Positions 47,314 through 55,805 of a DNA stretch of 64,000 nucleotides are shown one piece after another. This DNA is from an uncultured Bacteroidota bacterium. Lineage in GTDB: Bacteria; Bacteroidota; Bacteroidia; Flavobacteriales; Flavobacteriaceae. The stretch covers positions 33,145 to 97,144 of the forward strand of contig CACOFE010000003.1 of NCBI GenBank assembly GCA_902626365.1. Direction: 5' to 3'. Position numbers and translations under genes: made by a program. The notes below the pieces were generated by a model, which saw only the letters and a program-made list of their open reading frames with translations, ran no database searches and was not told the origin of the DNA. The stretch's first letter is position 1; every line of letters starts with the position of its first letter.

Positions 47314-49329
47314 ATGAAAAAATTATTTTTAGTTATTATCAGTTTTTTAATTTTTATAGGCCACGCCTATTCGCAAGAAAGAAGAGGGCCGAGAGCTGGA
47401 ATGCAAAAAAACACAGAAACAGATAATCAATCAACCTATGATTATGTAAAAGCTTTTGAAACTGCTTTTTATAATGACGGCTCAACTGCAACTAGGTCTG
47501 CTAGCGGAAAACCTGGTCATAAATATTGGCAAAATAGAGCCGACTATATTATTGATGTTGAGCTTGATACTCTTTCTGATATAATTATGGGTAAGGAAAT
47601 CATTAGGTATACCAACAACAGTCCTGATGATTTAGATTTCTTATGGCTACAAATGGATCAAAATCTTTTTATAGAAAACTCAAGGGGAAACGCCATAATC
47701 CCTCTTAGAGGTAGCAGAAACGGAACTAAGGGACAAACGCTTGATGGTGGTTTTAAAATTTCGGCAGTCCAAGTTATTTCTGGAAAAGGAAGGAGTCGAT
47801 CTATAAATGATGTTGATTACGAGGTTTATGACACAAGGATGAAAGTTGTTTTAACAGAGCCATTAAAGGGAAATGGAGGAAAACTCTCATTAAAAATTGA
47901 TTTTTCATTTTTGTCACCTGACTATGGGTCAGACCGTATGGGGATTCTTAGAACCGATAATGGGAAAGTTTATACTGTTGCACAATGGTATCCAAGAATG
48001 TGTGTTTATGATGATTTAAGCGGCTGGAATACTCAACCATACATTGGTCAGGGTGAATTCTATTTAGAATATGGAGACTTTAATGTAAACATAACAGCGC
48101 CATCAGATCACATAGTTGTTTGTTCAGGAGAGCTGCTTAACCCTCTTGAAACCTACACGCTAGATCAGCTTGACAGGTGGGCTAAAGCTGAAGCTAGTGA
48201 TGAGACTGTGATGATAAGATCGCAAGAAGAAATTAACGATCCAGGCTCAAGACCTTTAGGAAGAGATATGATAACTTGGAGGTTTAGGATTGAAAATGCC
48301 AGGGATGTTGCCTGGGCCTCATCATCAGCATTTATTATTGATGCTGCTAGGATTAATCTTCCTAGTGGAAAAAATTCTATGGCAATTTCTGCATATCCAA
48401 TAGAGAGTTACGGGGATAACGCGTGGGAAAGGTCTACGGAATACACCAAGTTTTCTATTGAGCATTATTCAGAAAGATGGTTTGAGTACCCTTATACCAC
48501 AGCTATTAATGTGGCTGGAAATGTTGCAGGAATGGAATATCCTGCTGTGTCTTTCTGCAGTTATCGTTCAAAAGGCGGAAGGCTTTGGGGTGTTACTGAT
48601 CATGAGTTTGGACATAATTGGTTTCCAATGATTGTTGGATCAAATGAGAGGTTGTATGGATGGATGGATGAAGGTTTTAATTCTTTTGTGAATGACATTA
48701 GCACTAAGGAGTTTAATGGCGGAGAGTACCACAGAGGGAAAATGAATATGCATATGGCAGCCCTTCAGTTTGGTTCTGAAAACATAGAGCCTTTAATTAC
48801 AGCTCCAGATAATCTTCGAGAAAGAAACATGGGGTTTCAATATTATAAAACTGCTATGGTTTTGTGGTTATTAAGAGACAATGTAATCGGTGCAAAAAGA
48901 TTTGATGATGCTTTTAAAGAGTATATTCACAGGTGGGCATATAAACATCCTGCTCCTAATGACTTTTTTAGAACAATTGAGGATGTTTCTGGTGAAGACC
49001 TTGGTTGGTTTTGGAGGTCATGGATTTTAAACAGCTGGAGGTTAGATCAGGCGATAACAAATGTTGAGTATGTTGAGGGTGATCCAACTAAAGGGGCTTT
49101 AATTACAATCAAAAACATGAAAGAAATTCCTATGCCTGTTACAATAGAAATAACAACTGTAGGGGATAAGAAGATTAGAAAAGAGCTTCCTGTTGACATA
49201 TGGAAAAAAAATGTGACCTGGAAGTTTATGGTTGATACTTCCGAGGCATTTGAGAAGGTTATGATAGATCCTGATTTTGAATATCCAGATGTTGATGCTA
49301 GAAATAATTATTGGTATAAGACAGAATAA
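47314..49329 (+). CDS. M1 family metallopeptidase (gluzincin)
   Basis: Zinc motif VTDHEFGHNWFPMIVGSNERLYGWMDEGFNSF (HExGH...E); signal peptide. Confidence 0.93.
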   Translation: MKKLFLVIISFLIFIGHAYSQERRGPRAGMQKNTETDNQSTYDYVKAFETAFYNDGSTATRSASGKPGHKYWQNRADYIIDVELDTLSDIIMGKEIIRYTNNSPDDLDFLWLQMDQNLFIENSRGNAIIPLRGSRNGTKGQTLDGGFKISAVQVISGKGRSRSINDVDYEVYDTRMKVVLTEPLKGNGGKLSLKIDFSFLSPDYGSDRMGILRTDNGKVYTVAQWYPRMCVYDDLSGWNTQPYIGQGEFYLEYGDFNVNITAPSDHIVVCSGELLNPLETYTLDQLDRWAKAEASDETVMIRSQEEINDPGSRPLGRDMITWRFRIENARDVAWASSSAFIIDAARINLPSGKNSMAISAYPIESYGDNAWERSTEYTKFSIEHYSERWFEYPYTTAINVAGNVAGMEYPAVSFCSYRSKGGRLWGVTDHEFGHNWFPMIVGSNERLYGWMDEGFNSFVNDISTKEFNGGEYHRGKMNMHMAALQFGSENIEPLITAPDNLRERNMGFQYYKTAMVLWLLRDNVIGAKRFDDAFKEYIHRWAYKHPAPNDFFRTIEDVSGEDLGWFWRSWILNSWRLDQAITNVEYVEGDPTKGALITIKNMKEIPMPVTIEITTVGDKKIRKELPVDIWKKNVTWKFMVDTSEAFEKVMIDPDFEYPDVDARNNYWYKTE

Positions 49330-49797
49330 CTATATCGAAAGAAAATAAATTATTGTCGGCAGAAAAATTATTGCCGACAAATAAGCCACCCATTTAGGGT
49401 GGTTTTCTTTTGAGTGCCAATAAGCAATGACTATTAAAGGGGCTTGAAAAGGCATCCTTGTTAAAGCTTGTGTTTTGGAAACGCCTAGTAGTTGCTGTGG
49501 AATTTCGGAAAGATATAGGTATATATTTGCTGGAAAGACAATAATAAGAAGAAAAATAAGGGTGTATGCGCCAGCTTTTCTTGTCTTTTTGTTTAAAATT
49601 AAAAGCCCCCCTAAAACCTCCAGCGCTCCGGTAAAGTAAACAGCAAAACTTTTATATTCTATTTGTGGGGGGGTTATGTTTATAAAGTATTGAGGGTCGG
49701 TAAAATGTTTAACCCCAATAAACACATACATTAAGCTCATCACCAAAATAGTGATCGATTTATAATTTTTAATTAAACTATTTTCCAGGCTTAGCAT
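49330..49797 (-). CDS. DoxX-like family membrane protein
   Basis: VFIGVKHFTDPQYFINITPP...YFTGALEVLGGLLIL. Confidence 0.85.
   Translation of the reverse strand: MLSLENSLIKNYKSITILVMSLMYVFIGVKHFTDPQYFINITPPQIEYKSFAVYFTGALEVLGGLLILNKKTRKAGAYTLIFLLIIVFPANIYLYLSEIPQQLLGVSKTQALTRMPFQAPLIVIAYWHSKENHPKWVAYLSAIIFLPTIIYFLSI
49353..49380. other. Perfect 9-bp inverted repeat inside the 3' end of the DoxX gene
   Basis: TTGTCGGCA-GAAAAATTAT-TGCCGACAA, 24 nt past the stop of the convergent M1 peptidase gene. Confidence 0.6.
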
Positions 49798-49807
49798 TTG
49801 TCTAGGA

Positions 49808-50731
49808 CTAGATTAGTTTTAGTATGTCTTTAGCTGTCGATTTTTCATCGAATTCAGGGGACCACAAAACATCTTTCCTAAATAGTGAATCATCAATCTT
49901 CTTAGGCCATGTGTCTGCAATACTTTGTCTAAAATCCTCTTTAAACTCTAATTTGAGCCTATACCCAAGTGATGTTATGGTCTTGTTCCACCGCTGAGGA
50001 GAAGTTTCAAATGAGCCAAGGTTATATGCGCTGCTTACAGATATTTTTTCTCTGTCTATGCTCATTAACTTTAAAGTTGCGCTAACTGCATCTTTTATGT
50101 GCATCATGGGCAGGACTGTATTTTTACCAAGAGGGGAAACATAGTTCTTGTTAAGTTTAGCTGCTTTTAACATCTCGACAACATAATCTGTTGTTCCGCC
50201 TCCAGGCTCTGAGGAAGATACTATTCCAGGAAACCTAATCGACCTAATGTCTATGAGCCCTTTAGTGTTAAAATATGACATTGCTTTCTCGCCCGCAAGC
50301 TTTGTAACTCCATACATTGTTGTTGGGAACATTGGGACTTCATTTTTTACGAGCTCCAAGCCTGATTGTTCTGAAAACACAGCAATCGAGCTTGGCCAAA
50401 ATATGGATTTTACTGAGGTTCCTATTGAAGCCTTTACCACGTTTAAAAAAGCCCCCATATTAATCTCCCAAGTTTTCATCGGGTACCTTTCGCCTTTAGC
50501 AGAAAGTACTGCTGCGAAGTTATAAATCTGAGAAATGTTATACTTTAATATTGTTTTTTTAATCTTTCGTGTATTTAATGCATCCAGAAAAACATAATCG
50601 CAGTTGAGTTGGTCGGGGGTAGGTGTGTGTATGTCACTAGCCAAAACAAAGTCTCCGTTTTCCAAAAGAGCGTCAACAAAAACCCCTCCAAGTTGACCTA
50701 ATGCACCAATAATTAAAACCCTATTATTCAA
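49808..50731 (-). CDS. tdh: SDR-type L-threonine 3-dehydrogenase (NAD-dependent epimerase/dehydratase family)
   Basis: RVLIIGALGQLGGVFVDALL; YGVTKLAGEKAMSYF; divergent from kbl. Confidence 0.82.
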   Translation of the reverse strand: MNNRVLIIGALGQLGGVFVDALLENGDFVLASDIHTPTPDQLNCDYVFLDALNTRKIKKTILKYNISQIYNFAAVLSAKGERYPMKTWEINMGAFLNVVKASIGTSVKSIFWPSSIAVFSEQSGLELVKNEVPMFPTTMYGVTKLAGEKAMSYFNTKGLIDIRSIRFPGIVSSSEPGGGTTDYVVEMLKAAKLNKNYVSPLGKNTVLPMMHIKDAVSATLKLMSIDREKISVSSAYNLGSFETSPQRWNKTITSLGYRLKLEFKEDFRQSIADTWPKKIDDSLFRKDVLWSPEFDEKSTAKDILKLI

Positions 50732-50770
50732 AAAACATGTAAATTAGTATATATCAAAATTCAGAAAAAA

Positions 50771-51955
50771 ATGTACAAATCCCTACAAAAAAGACTTAAA
50801 ATAGAGCTAGATGAAATCAAAGCTTCAGGAAGGTATAAAAATGAACGAGAGATAACATCGCCTCAAAACTCCAACATTCACACTGAAGCGGCTGGTGAAG
50901 TAATAAATTTTTGTGCAAACAACTATCTTGGGCTTGCCTCAAATAAAGAAATTATGGCGGCAGCTAAAAAGAGTATTGACTCTCATGGATTTGGGCTTGC
51001 TTCGGTAAGGTTTATATGTGGAACCCAGGATATTCACAAAAAACTTGAGGAGTCTATTTCTGATTTTCTTGGAACTGAGGACACAATATTATACGCAGCT
51101 GCTTTTGATGCAAACGGAGGTCTTTTCGAGCCACTTTTAGACAAAAGGGATGCAATAATAAGCGACTCCCTTAATCACGCGTCATTAATTGATGGGATAA
51201 GGCTTTGTAAGGCTGAAAGATACCGATATATCAATAATGATATGAATGACCTAGAGAATAAGCTTGTTGATTCACAACATTGCAGAACAAGGGTTATTGT
51301 AACAGATGGTGTTTTTTCGATGGACGGCACTATTGCCCAGCTTGACAAAATATGTGACTTAGCTGAAAAATATAATGCGCTAGTTTTTGTTGACGACTGT
51401 CATTCGACTGGTTTTGTTGGTAAAACGGGAAGGGGGACGCATGAGCATTGTGGTGTTATGGGTAAAGTTGATGTAATAACAGGAACTCTTGGGAAAGCTC
51501 TTGGTGGTGGAAGCGGCGGTTTTACCTCTGGAAAAAAAGAAATAATAGAAATCTTAAGGCAAAAGTCTCGCCCATACTTATTTTCGAACACATTAGCCCC
51601 AAGTATTGTGGGTGCATCACTTAAGGCTATAGAAATGGTGAGTGAAAACCCGAATATTATAAAAACCTTAAAAGACAACACAAAATATTTTAGACAAGAG
51701 ATTCAAAAAACCGGCTATGATATTAAAGGAGTTACACACCCAATCGTACCGATTATGATCTATGATGACCAAAAAGCAAGCGATATTGCTGAATATTTAT
51801 ACGAAAACGGGGTTTACGTCGTAAGCTTCTCATACCCGGTTGTCCCTAAAGGGCTTGCCAGAATTCGAGTTCAAGTTTCTTCAAGTCACACAAAAGAACA
51901 AATAGACAAGACTGTTTCCTTGTTTGCAAAAGCCAAAGAACTATATGGTATTTAG
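50771..51955 (+). CDS. kbl: Glycine C-acetyltransferase (2-amino-3-ketobutyrate CoA ligase)
   Basis: NFCANNYLGLAS; VDDCHSTGFVGKTGRGTHEH; GTLGKALGGGSGGFTSG (PLP Lys); PVVPKGLARIRVQ. Confidence 0.95.
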   Translation: MYKSLQKRLKIELDEIKASGRYKNEREITSPQNSNIHTEAAGEVINFCANNYLGLASNKEIMAAAKKSIDSHGFGLASVRFICGTQDIHKKLEESISDFLGTEDTILYAAAFDANGGLFEPLLDKRDAIISDSLNHASLIDGIRLCKAERYRYINNDMNDLENKLVDSQHCRTRVIVTDGVFSMDGTIAQLDKICDLAEKYNALVFVDDCHSTGFVGKTGRGTHEHCGVMGKVDVITGTLGKALGGGSGGFTSGKKEIIEILRQKSRPYLFSNTLAPSIVGASLKAIEMVSENPNIIKTLKDNTKYFRQEIQKTGYDIKGVTHPIVPIMIYDDQKASDIAEYLYENGVYVVSFSYPVVPKGLARIRVQVSSSHTKEQIDKTVSLFAKAKELYGI

Positions 51956-52006
51956 ACTTTAATTTCTTTTGTGGCACGATTTTTTATAATGTGATAATAA
52001 AAAATC

Positions 52007-52567
52007 ATGAAAAAACTAATATATATTTTAAGCTTAAGCTGTTTTTTTGGCTTTTCTCAAGATCAAGTGAACCTAGAAGAAAGCTCTGTAAAATGGACAG
52101 GAGTGCAGCTCTCAGGAAAAACACATTATGGGACTCTTGCGTTTGAATCAGCTGACTTAAGCTTTAGCGAAGATCAATTGGTTGGCGGGAACTTTGTTGT
52201 TAATATGACCTCTCTTTCGGTTGACGATTTAACTGGAAGGGGTAAAAAGTCGCTTGAGGGGCACCTAAAGGCTGATGATTTTTTCTCTGTTAGCGACTTT
52301 AATTTTTCTGAATTAAAACTAAACAACGTTGATATGGTTTCAGAAAATGAATATAGTGCTGAAGGCGACCTTACAATTAAAGGGCGTACTCACAAGGCAA
52401 AAGTTTCTTTCTACACAGAAGAAGGTTCAAAAAATTTAAAAGCAAGACTGGTCTTTGACAGATCAAAATACAATGTTCGCTATGGCTCAGGAAGTTTTTT
52501 TGAAAACCTAGGGGACAAATTAATTCTTGATGATATTGAACTAGAGGTAACTCTGGTAATGATGTAA
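52007..52567 (+). CDS. YceI family periplasmic/secreted protein
   Basis: SSVKWTGVQLSGKTHYGTLAFESADLSFSEDQLVGGNFVVNMTSL; FDRSKYNVRYGSGSF. Confidence 0.92.
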   Translation: MKKLIYILSLSCFFGFSQDQVNLEESSVKWTGVQLSGKTHYGTLAFESADLSFSEDQLVGGNFVVNMTSLSVDDLTGRGKKSLEGHLKADDFFSVSDFNFSELKLNNVDMVSENEYSAEGDLTIKGRTHKAKVSFYTEEGSKNLKARLVFDRSKYNVRYGSGSFFENLGDKLILDDIELEVTLVMM

Positions 52568-52590
52568 TACTCTTAGAATTAGTCCAATGA

Positions 52591-52616
52591 AAAACCCCTC
52601 GATTGAGGGGTTTTTT
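52591..52616. terminator. Bidirectional rho-independent terminator shared by yceI (+) and the tRNA (-)
   Basis: AAAACCCCTC-GATT-GAGGGGTTTTTT; A/T tracts on both sides. Confidence 0.88.
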
Positions 52617-52617
52617 G

Positions 52618-52691
52618 TGGTCCCACCTGGACTCGAACCAGGGACCAAATGATTATGAGTCATCTACTCTAACCAACTGAGCTATAGGACC
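52618..52691 (-). tRNA. tRNA with CAT anticodon (elongator Met or Ile2); CCA not encoded
   Basis: Cloverleaf on reverse strand: GGTCCTA-TA-GCTC-AGTTGGTTA-GAGT-A-GATGA-CTCATAA-TCATT-TGGTC-CCTGG-TTCGAGT-CCAGG-TGGGACC-A. Confidence 0.93.
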
Positions 52692-52737
52692 AAACAGTCT
52701 GCAATATTAATGAATGTTTTGTTAATCACAAAACATC

Positions 52738-53139
52738 TTAAATTTCTTCACAAAGCTCAACAAGAACCCCATTGGTGGTTTTAGGGTGAAGGAACACTAT
52801 CATCTTGTTATCAGCTCCTTTTTTTGGTGTTGTTGAGATAAACTCAAACCCAAGTGGCTCAAGCCTCTCAACCTCCTTTTGTATACTCTCCACGTGCAAG
52901 GCGATGTGATGAACGCCTTCTTTTCTTTTATCAATAAATTTCTTTATTGGAGAATCGTCACTTGAGGCATGAAGAAGCTCAAGCTTTTGGTCACCAACCT
53001 TAAAAAATGAAGTTGTAACAGCTTCTGATTGAATGTCTTCCTTTTTGTACGGTTTTTTTCCTAACAATTTTTCAAAAAGCTGCTCTGATTTACCAAGGTC
53101 TTGGACTGCAATTCCAATATGCTCAATTTTTTTAATCAC
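52738..53139 (-). CDS. mce: Methylmalonyl-CoA epimerase (VOC family)
   Basis: IEHIGIAVQDLGKSEQLFEKLLG; GVHHIALHVESI; GADNKMIVFLHPKTTNGVLVELCE. Confidence 0.93.
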   Translation of the reverse strand: MIKKIEHIGIAVQDLGKSEQLFEKLLGKKPYKKEDIQSEAVTTSFFKVGDQKLELLHASSDDSPIKKFIDKRKEGVHHIALHVESIQKEVERLEPLGFEFISTTPKKGADNKMIVFLHPKTTNGVLVELCEEI

Positions 53140-53160
53140 ATTACAAATTTAGTTTAATTT

Positions 53161-53168
53161 TATATTTG
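53161..53168 (+). promoter_or_regulatory. Bacteroidota-type -7 element candidate for rbfA
   Basis: TATATTTG matches TAnnTTTG, 37 bp upstream of ATG 53205. Confidence 0.4.
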
Positions 53169-53204
53169 TTTAAATTAAAGGTGTAAATGTTCTAATTTTA
53201 CCCA

Positions 53205-53567
53205 ATGGAAACAACAAGACAAAAAAAAATCTCAAAACTTCTTCAAAAAGACATAGCAGAGATTTTACAAAACAAACTCAAAAGGCAGGGTAATTACGGG
53301 GTTTTGCTTTCAATCACCAAGGTTTCAGTTACTGTCGATTTTTCTGTTGCAAAAATCTTTTTGAGTGTGTTTCCATCAGAGATGTCTCAACAAGTTATGG
53401 GCGAGGTGTCTAAAATGTCTAGTAGAATTAGACATGAGGTGGCTCAAAAAGCAAAAAAACAGCTTAGAAAAGTTCCTGAACTATTGTTTTTTCTTGATGA
53501 CTCCCTTGATTATATTGAAAAAATTGAAGACTCCTTAAAGGGTCGTGACAACCCTCTAAAAAAATAG
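53205..53567 (+). CDS. rbfA: Ribosome-binding factor A
   Basis: ETTRQKKISKLLQKDIAEILQNKL; ITKVSVTVDFSVAKIFLSVFP; LRKVPELLFFLDDSLDYIEKI. Confidence 0.93.
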   Translation: METTRQKKISKLLQKDIAEILQNKLKRQGNYGVLLSITKVSVTVDFSVAKIFLSVFPSEMSQQVMGEVSKMSSRIRHEVAQKAKKQLRKVPELLFFLDDSLDYIEKIEDSLKGRDNPLKK

Positions 53568-53570
53568 GTT

Positions 53571-54758
53571 TTGAGTTTTTCTAGATACATATCGTTGCGG
53601 TATTTTTTTACAAGAAGCAAAAATACTGCTGTAAACTACATGTCAATTCTTGCAATAATTGGTGTTATAATAAGTTCGGCCGCAATGCTTATTGTTTTGT
53701 CTGGTTTCAGTGGGCTTAAAAACTACAGTCTTGAATTTATTTCGTCAATATCTCCCGAATTAAAGGTTTCTGTAACAAAAGGGAAGACTTTTGAGTTTAG
53801 CTCAGAAATAAAATCCTTTTTAGAAAAAGAAAACATAAAATACGGGTTGTCTTATGAAGACAAAGCTTTGATTTCTGTAAACGAAAACAACAGAATCGTA
53901 AGGCTAATAGGTTTGGATCAAGGTTTTCCAGAGAACAACATTGACTCGATAATGTATCAGGGCCGATGGTTTAATGTGGAGGAAAATGAAATTGTTGTTG
54001 GTTGGGGTGCTGCTTACGATTTAGGCATTAGTACCATGGATTTTTCAAACCCGGCCCTACTGTATGTTCCTAAAGCAGGAAAGGGTCAGGTTTACTCTGA
54101 AAAAGACATTATGAGTTCTCGTCGAGTAATAAGCTCTGGTGTTTTTTCTTTAAACGAAGAGCTAAACAACAGTCTTGTTTTTTGTAGCCTGGGGCTTGCA
54201 CGAGAACTGTTTGGGCTTGAGAGTCAAGCTGTGGGGGCTATTGATATTTACAGCAATGTCGATTCGGTTGAAAAAATAGTGTCTTTCTTTGGTTCTGATT
54301 TTGAAGTTGAAAACCGTGTGCAACAAAACTCAACGATTTATAAGATGTTAAATACCGAACAATTTGCTGTTTATTTAATTTTCTCTTTAATAGTAATTGT
54401 TGCTCTGTTTAATGTGTTTGGTGCTCTTATGATGATGGGGGTCGAAAAAAAAGAAAACCTTCAAACACTGCTTGTTTTAGGCGGGTCTAAGGAGCAGGTT
54501 GGTAAAATATTCTTTTATCAAGGGGTGATGATTACTGTTTCAGGCTGCTTTATAGGTGTGCTGATTGGCGCTGGGCTTATTTTATTGCAACAAAAACTGT
54601 CTCTTTTTATGATAACCCCCTCTCTTGCTTACCCTGTTGTTTTTGAGCTAAAGAATTTCTTATTTGTATTTTTTGTTGTGGTTATTTTGGGCTGTATTGC
54701 CTCTGCTTTCGTCTCTTATTATGTTAAAAAGAGTATTCCGCAAATTTCTCAGAAATAG
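53571..54758 (+). CDS. ABC transporter permease, LolC/E-FtsX type
   Basis: TTG start; ISLRYFFTRSKNTAVNYMSILAIIGVIISSAAMLIVLSGFSGL; FNVFGALMMMGVEKKENLQTLLVLG. Confidence 0.9.
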   Translation: MSFSRYISLRYFFTRSKNTAVNYMSILAIIGVIISSAAMLIVLSGFSGLKNYSLEFISSISPELKVSVTKGKTFEFSSEIKSFLEKENIKYGLSYEDKALISVNENNRIVRLIGLDQGFPENNIDSIMYQGRWFNVEENEIVVGWGAAYDLGISTMDFSNPALLYVPKAGKGQVYSEKDIMSSRRVISSGVFSLNEELNNSLVFCSLGLARELFGLESQAVGAIDIYSNVDSVEKIVSFFGSDFEVENRVQQNSTIYKMLNTEQFAVYLIFSLIVIVALFNVFGALMMMGVEKKENLQTLLVLGGSKEQVGKIFFYQGVMITVSGCFIGVLIGAGLILLQQKLSLFMITPSLAYPVVFELKNFLFVFFVVVILGCIASAFVSYYVKKSIPQISQK

Positions 54759-55713
54759 AATCAAGAACCTCATATATCTCACCTGAAGATTCAGTTGTTA
54801 CCAGTTTTTGTCTAAATGGCTTAAAGTTTTCTATCCCTTTAAAGTAATTGGAATAGTGTCTTCTTGTTTCATAAACCCCCAGTTTTTCTCCTTTCCACGC
54901 AACTGACATTTCTAGGTGTCGTTTTGCAACTGCTGCTCTTTCCTTTATAGATGCCGGCTGCTTGTGAAGACCTGTTTCAAAGTAGTGTTTGACTTCGTTA
55001 AAAAACCAAGGGTTTCCGATTGAAGCCCTGCCTATCATTGCTCCATCTAAGCCAAGATTGTCTCTAATGTGCATTGCTCTTTCGGGGCTGTTTATGTCAC
55101 CGTTTGCAAAAACGGGAATGTGCATTCTTGGGTTGTTTTTTACTTTTTCTATATAGCTCCAGTCTGCCTCACCCTTATACATTTGAGCGCGAGTTCTTCC
55201 ATGAATGGCAATTGCTTTGCAGCCAATGTCTTGAAGTCTTTCTGCTACTTCAACTATTTTGATTGAATCATGGTCCCACCCCAATCTTGTCTTGACTGTA
55301 ACAGGTAGGCTTGTCCTCTCAACAATTGCTTTGGTTAAGCTTTCCATCAAGCATATGTCTTTTAGAATTCCTGCTCCCGCGCCCTTAGAAACAACTTTTT
55401 TAACAGGACAGCCATAATTGATGTCTATTATGTCTGGGTTTGATTTTTCAACTATGTCAACGGCCTGAAGCATTGAATCAAGGTTTGCTCCAAAGATTTG
55501 TATCCCAACCGGACGCTCTTTCTCATATATATCAAGCTTAATAACGCTTTTTGCAGCATCTCTTATTAACCCTTCTGATGAAATAAACTCCGTGTAAACT
55601 ACGTCAGCTCCATGCTCTTTGCAGAGGGCCCTAAATGGGGGGTCGCTCACATCTTCCATTGGGGCGAGCAATAAAGGAAAGTCTCCTAGCTCTATGTTTC
55701 CAATCTTTACCAA
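54724..55713 (-). CDS. dusB: tRNA-dihydrouridine synthase B-type
   Basis: LLLAPMEDVSDPPFRALCKEHGADVVYTEFIS; INYGCPVKKVVSKGAGAGIL; HGRTRAQMYKGEADW; VFANGDI. Confidence 0.94.
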   Translation of the reverse strand: MVKIGNIELGDFPLLLAPMEDVSDPPFRALCKEHGADVVYTEFISSEGLIRDAAKSVIKLDIYEKERPVGIQIFGANLDSMLQAVDIVEKSNPDIIDINYGCPVKKVVSKGAGAGILKDICLMESLTKAIVERTSLPVTVKTRLGWDHDSIKIVEVAERLQDIGCKAIAIHGRTRAQMYKGEADWSYIEKVKNNPRMHIPVFANGDINSPERAMHIRDNLGLDGAMIGRASIGNPWFFNEVKHYFETGLHKQPASIKERAAVAKRHLEMSVAWKGEKLGVYETRRHYSNYFKGIENFKPFRQKLVTTESSGEIYEVLDSISEKFAEYSF

Positions 55714-55732
55714 ATTTTTAATTTTGTATTTG

Positions 55733-55740
55733 CAAAGATA
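55733..55740 (-). promoter_or_regulatory. Bacteroidota-type -7 element candidate for dusB
   Basis: TATCTTTG on minus strand, ~20 bp upstream of the start at 55713. Confidence 0.4.
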
Positions 55741-55780
55741 ACCAAGTCTTTAATATAGCCTGATAACAATAATTTTTACT

Positions 55781-55788
55781 TACTTTTG
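55781..55788 (+). promoter_or_regulatory. Bacteroidota-type -7 element candidate for lepA
   Basis: TACTTTTG matches TAnnTTTG, 17 bp upstream of ATG 55806. Confidence 0.4.
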
Positions 55789-55805
55789 TTCACTCAGAAC
55801 AGCTG

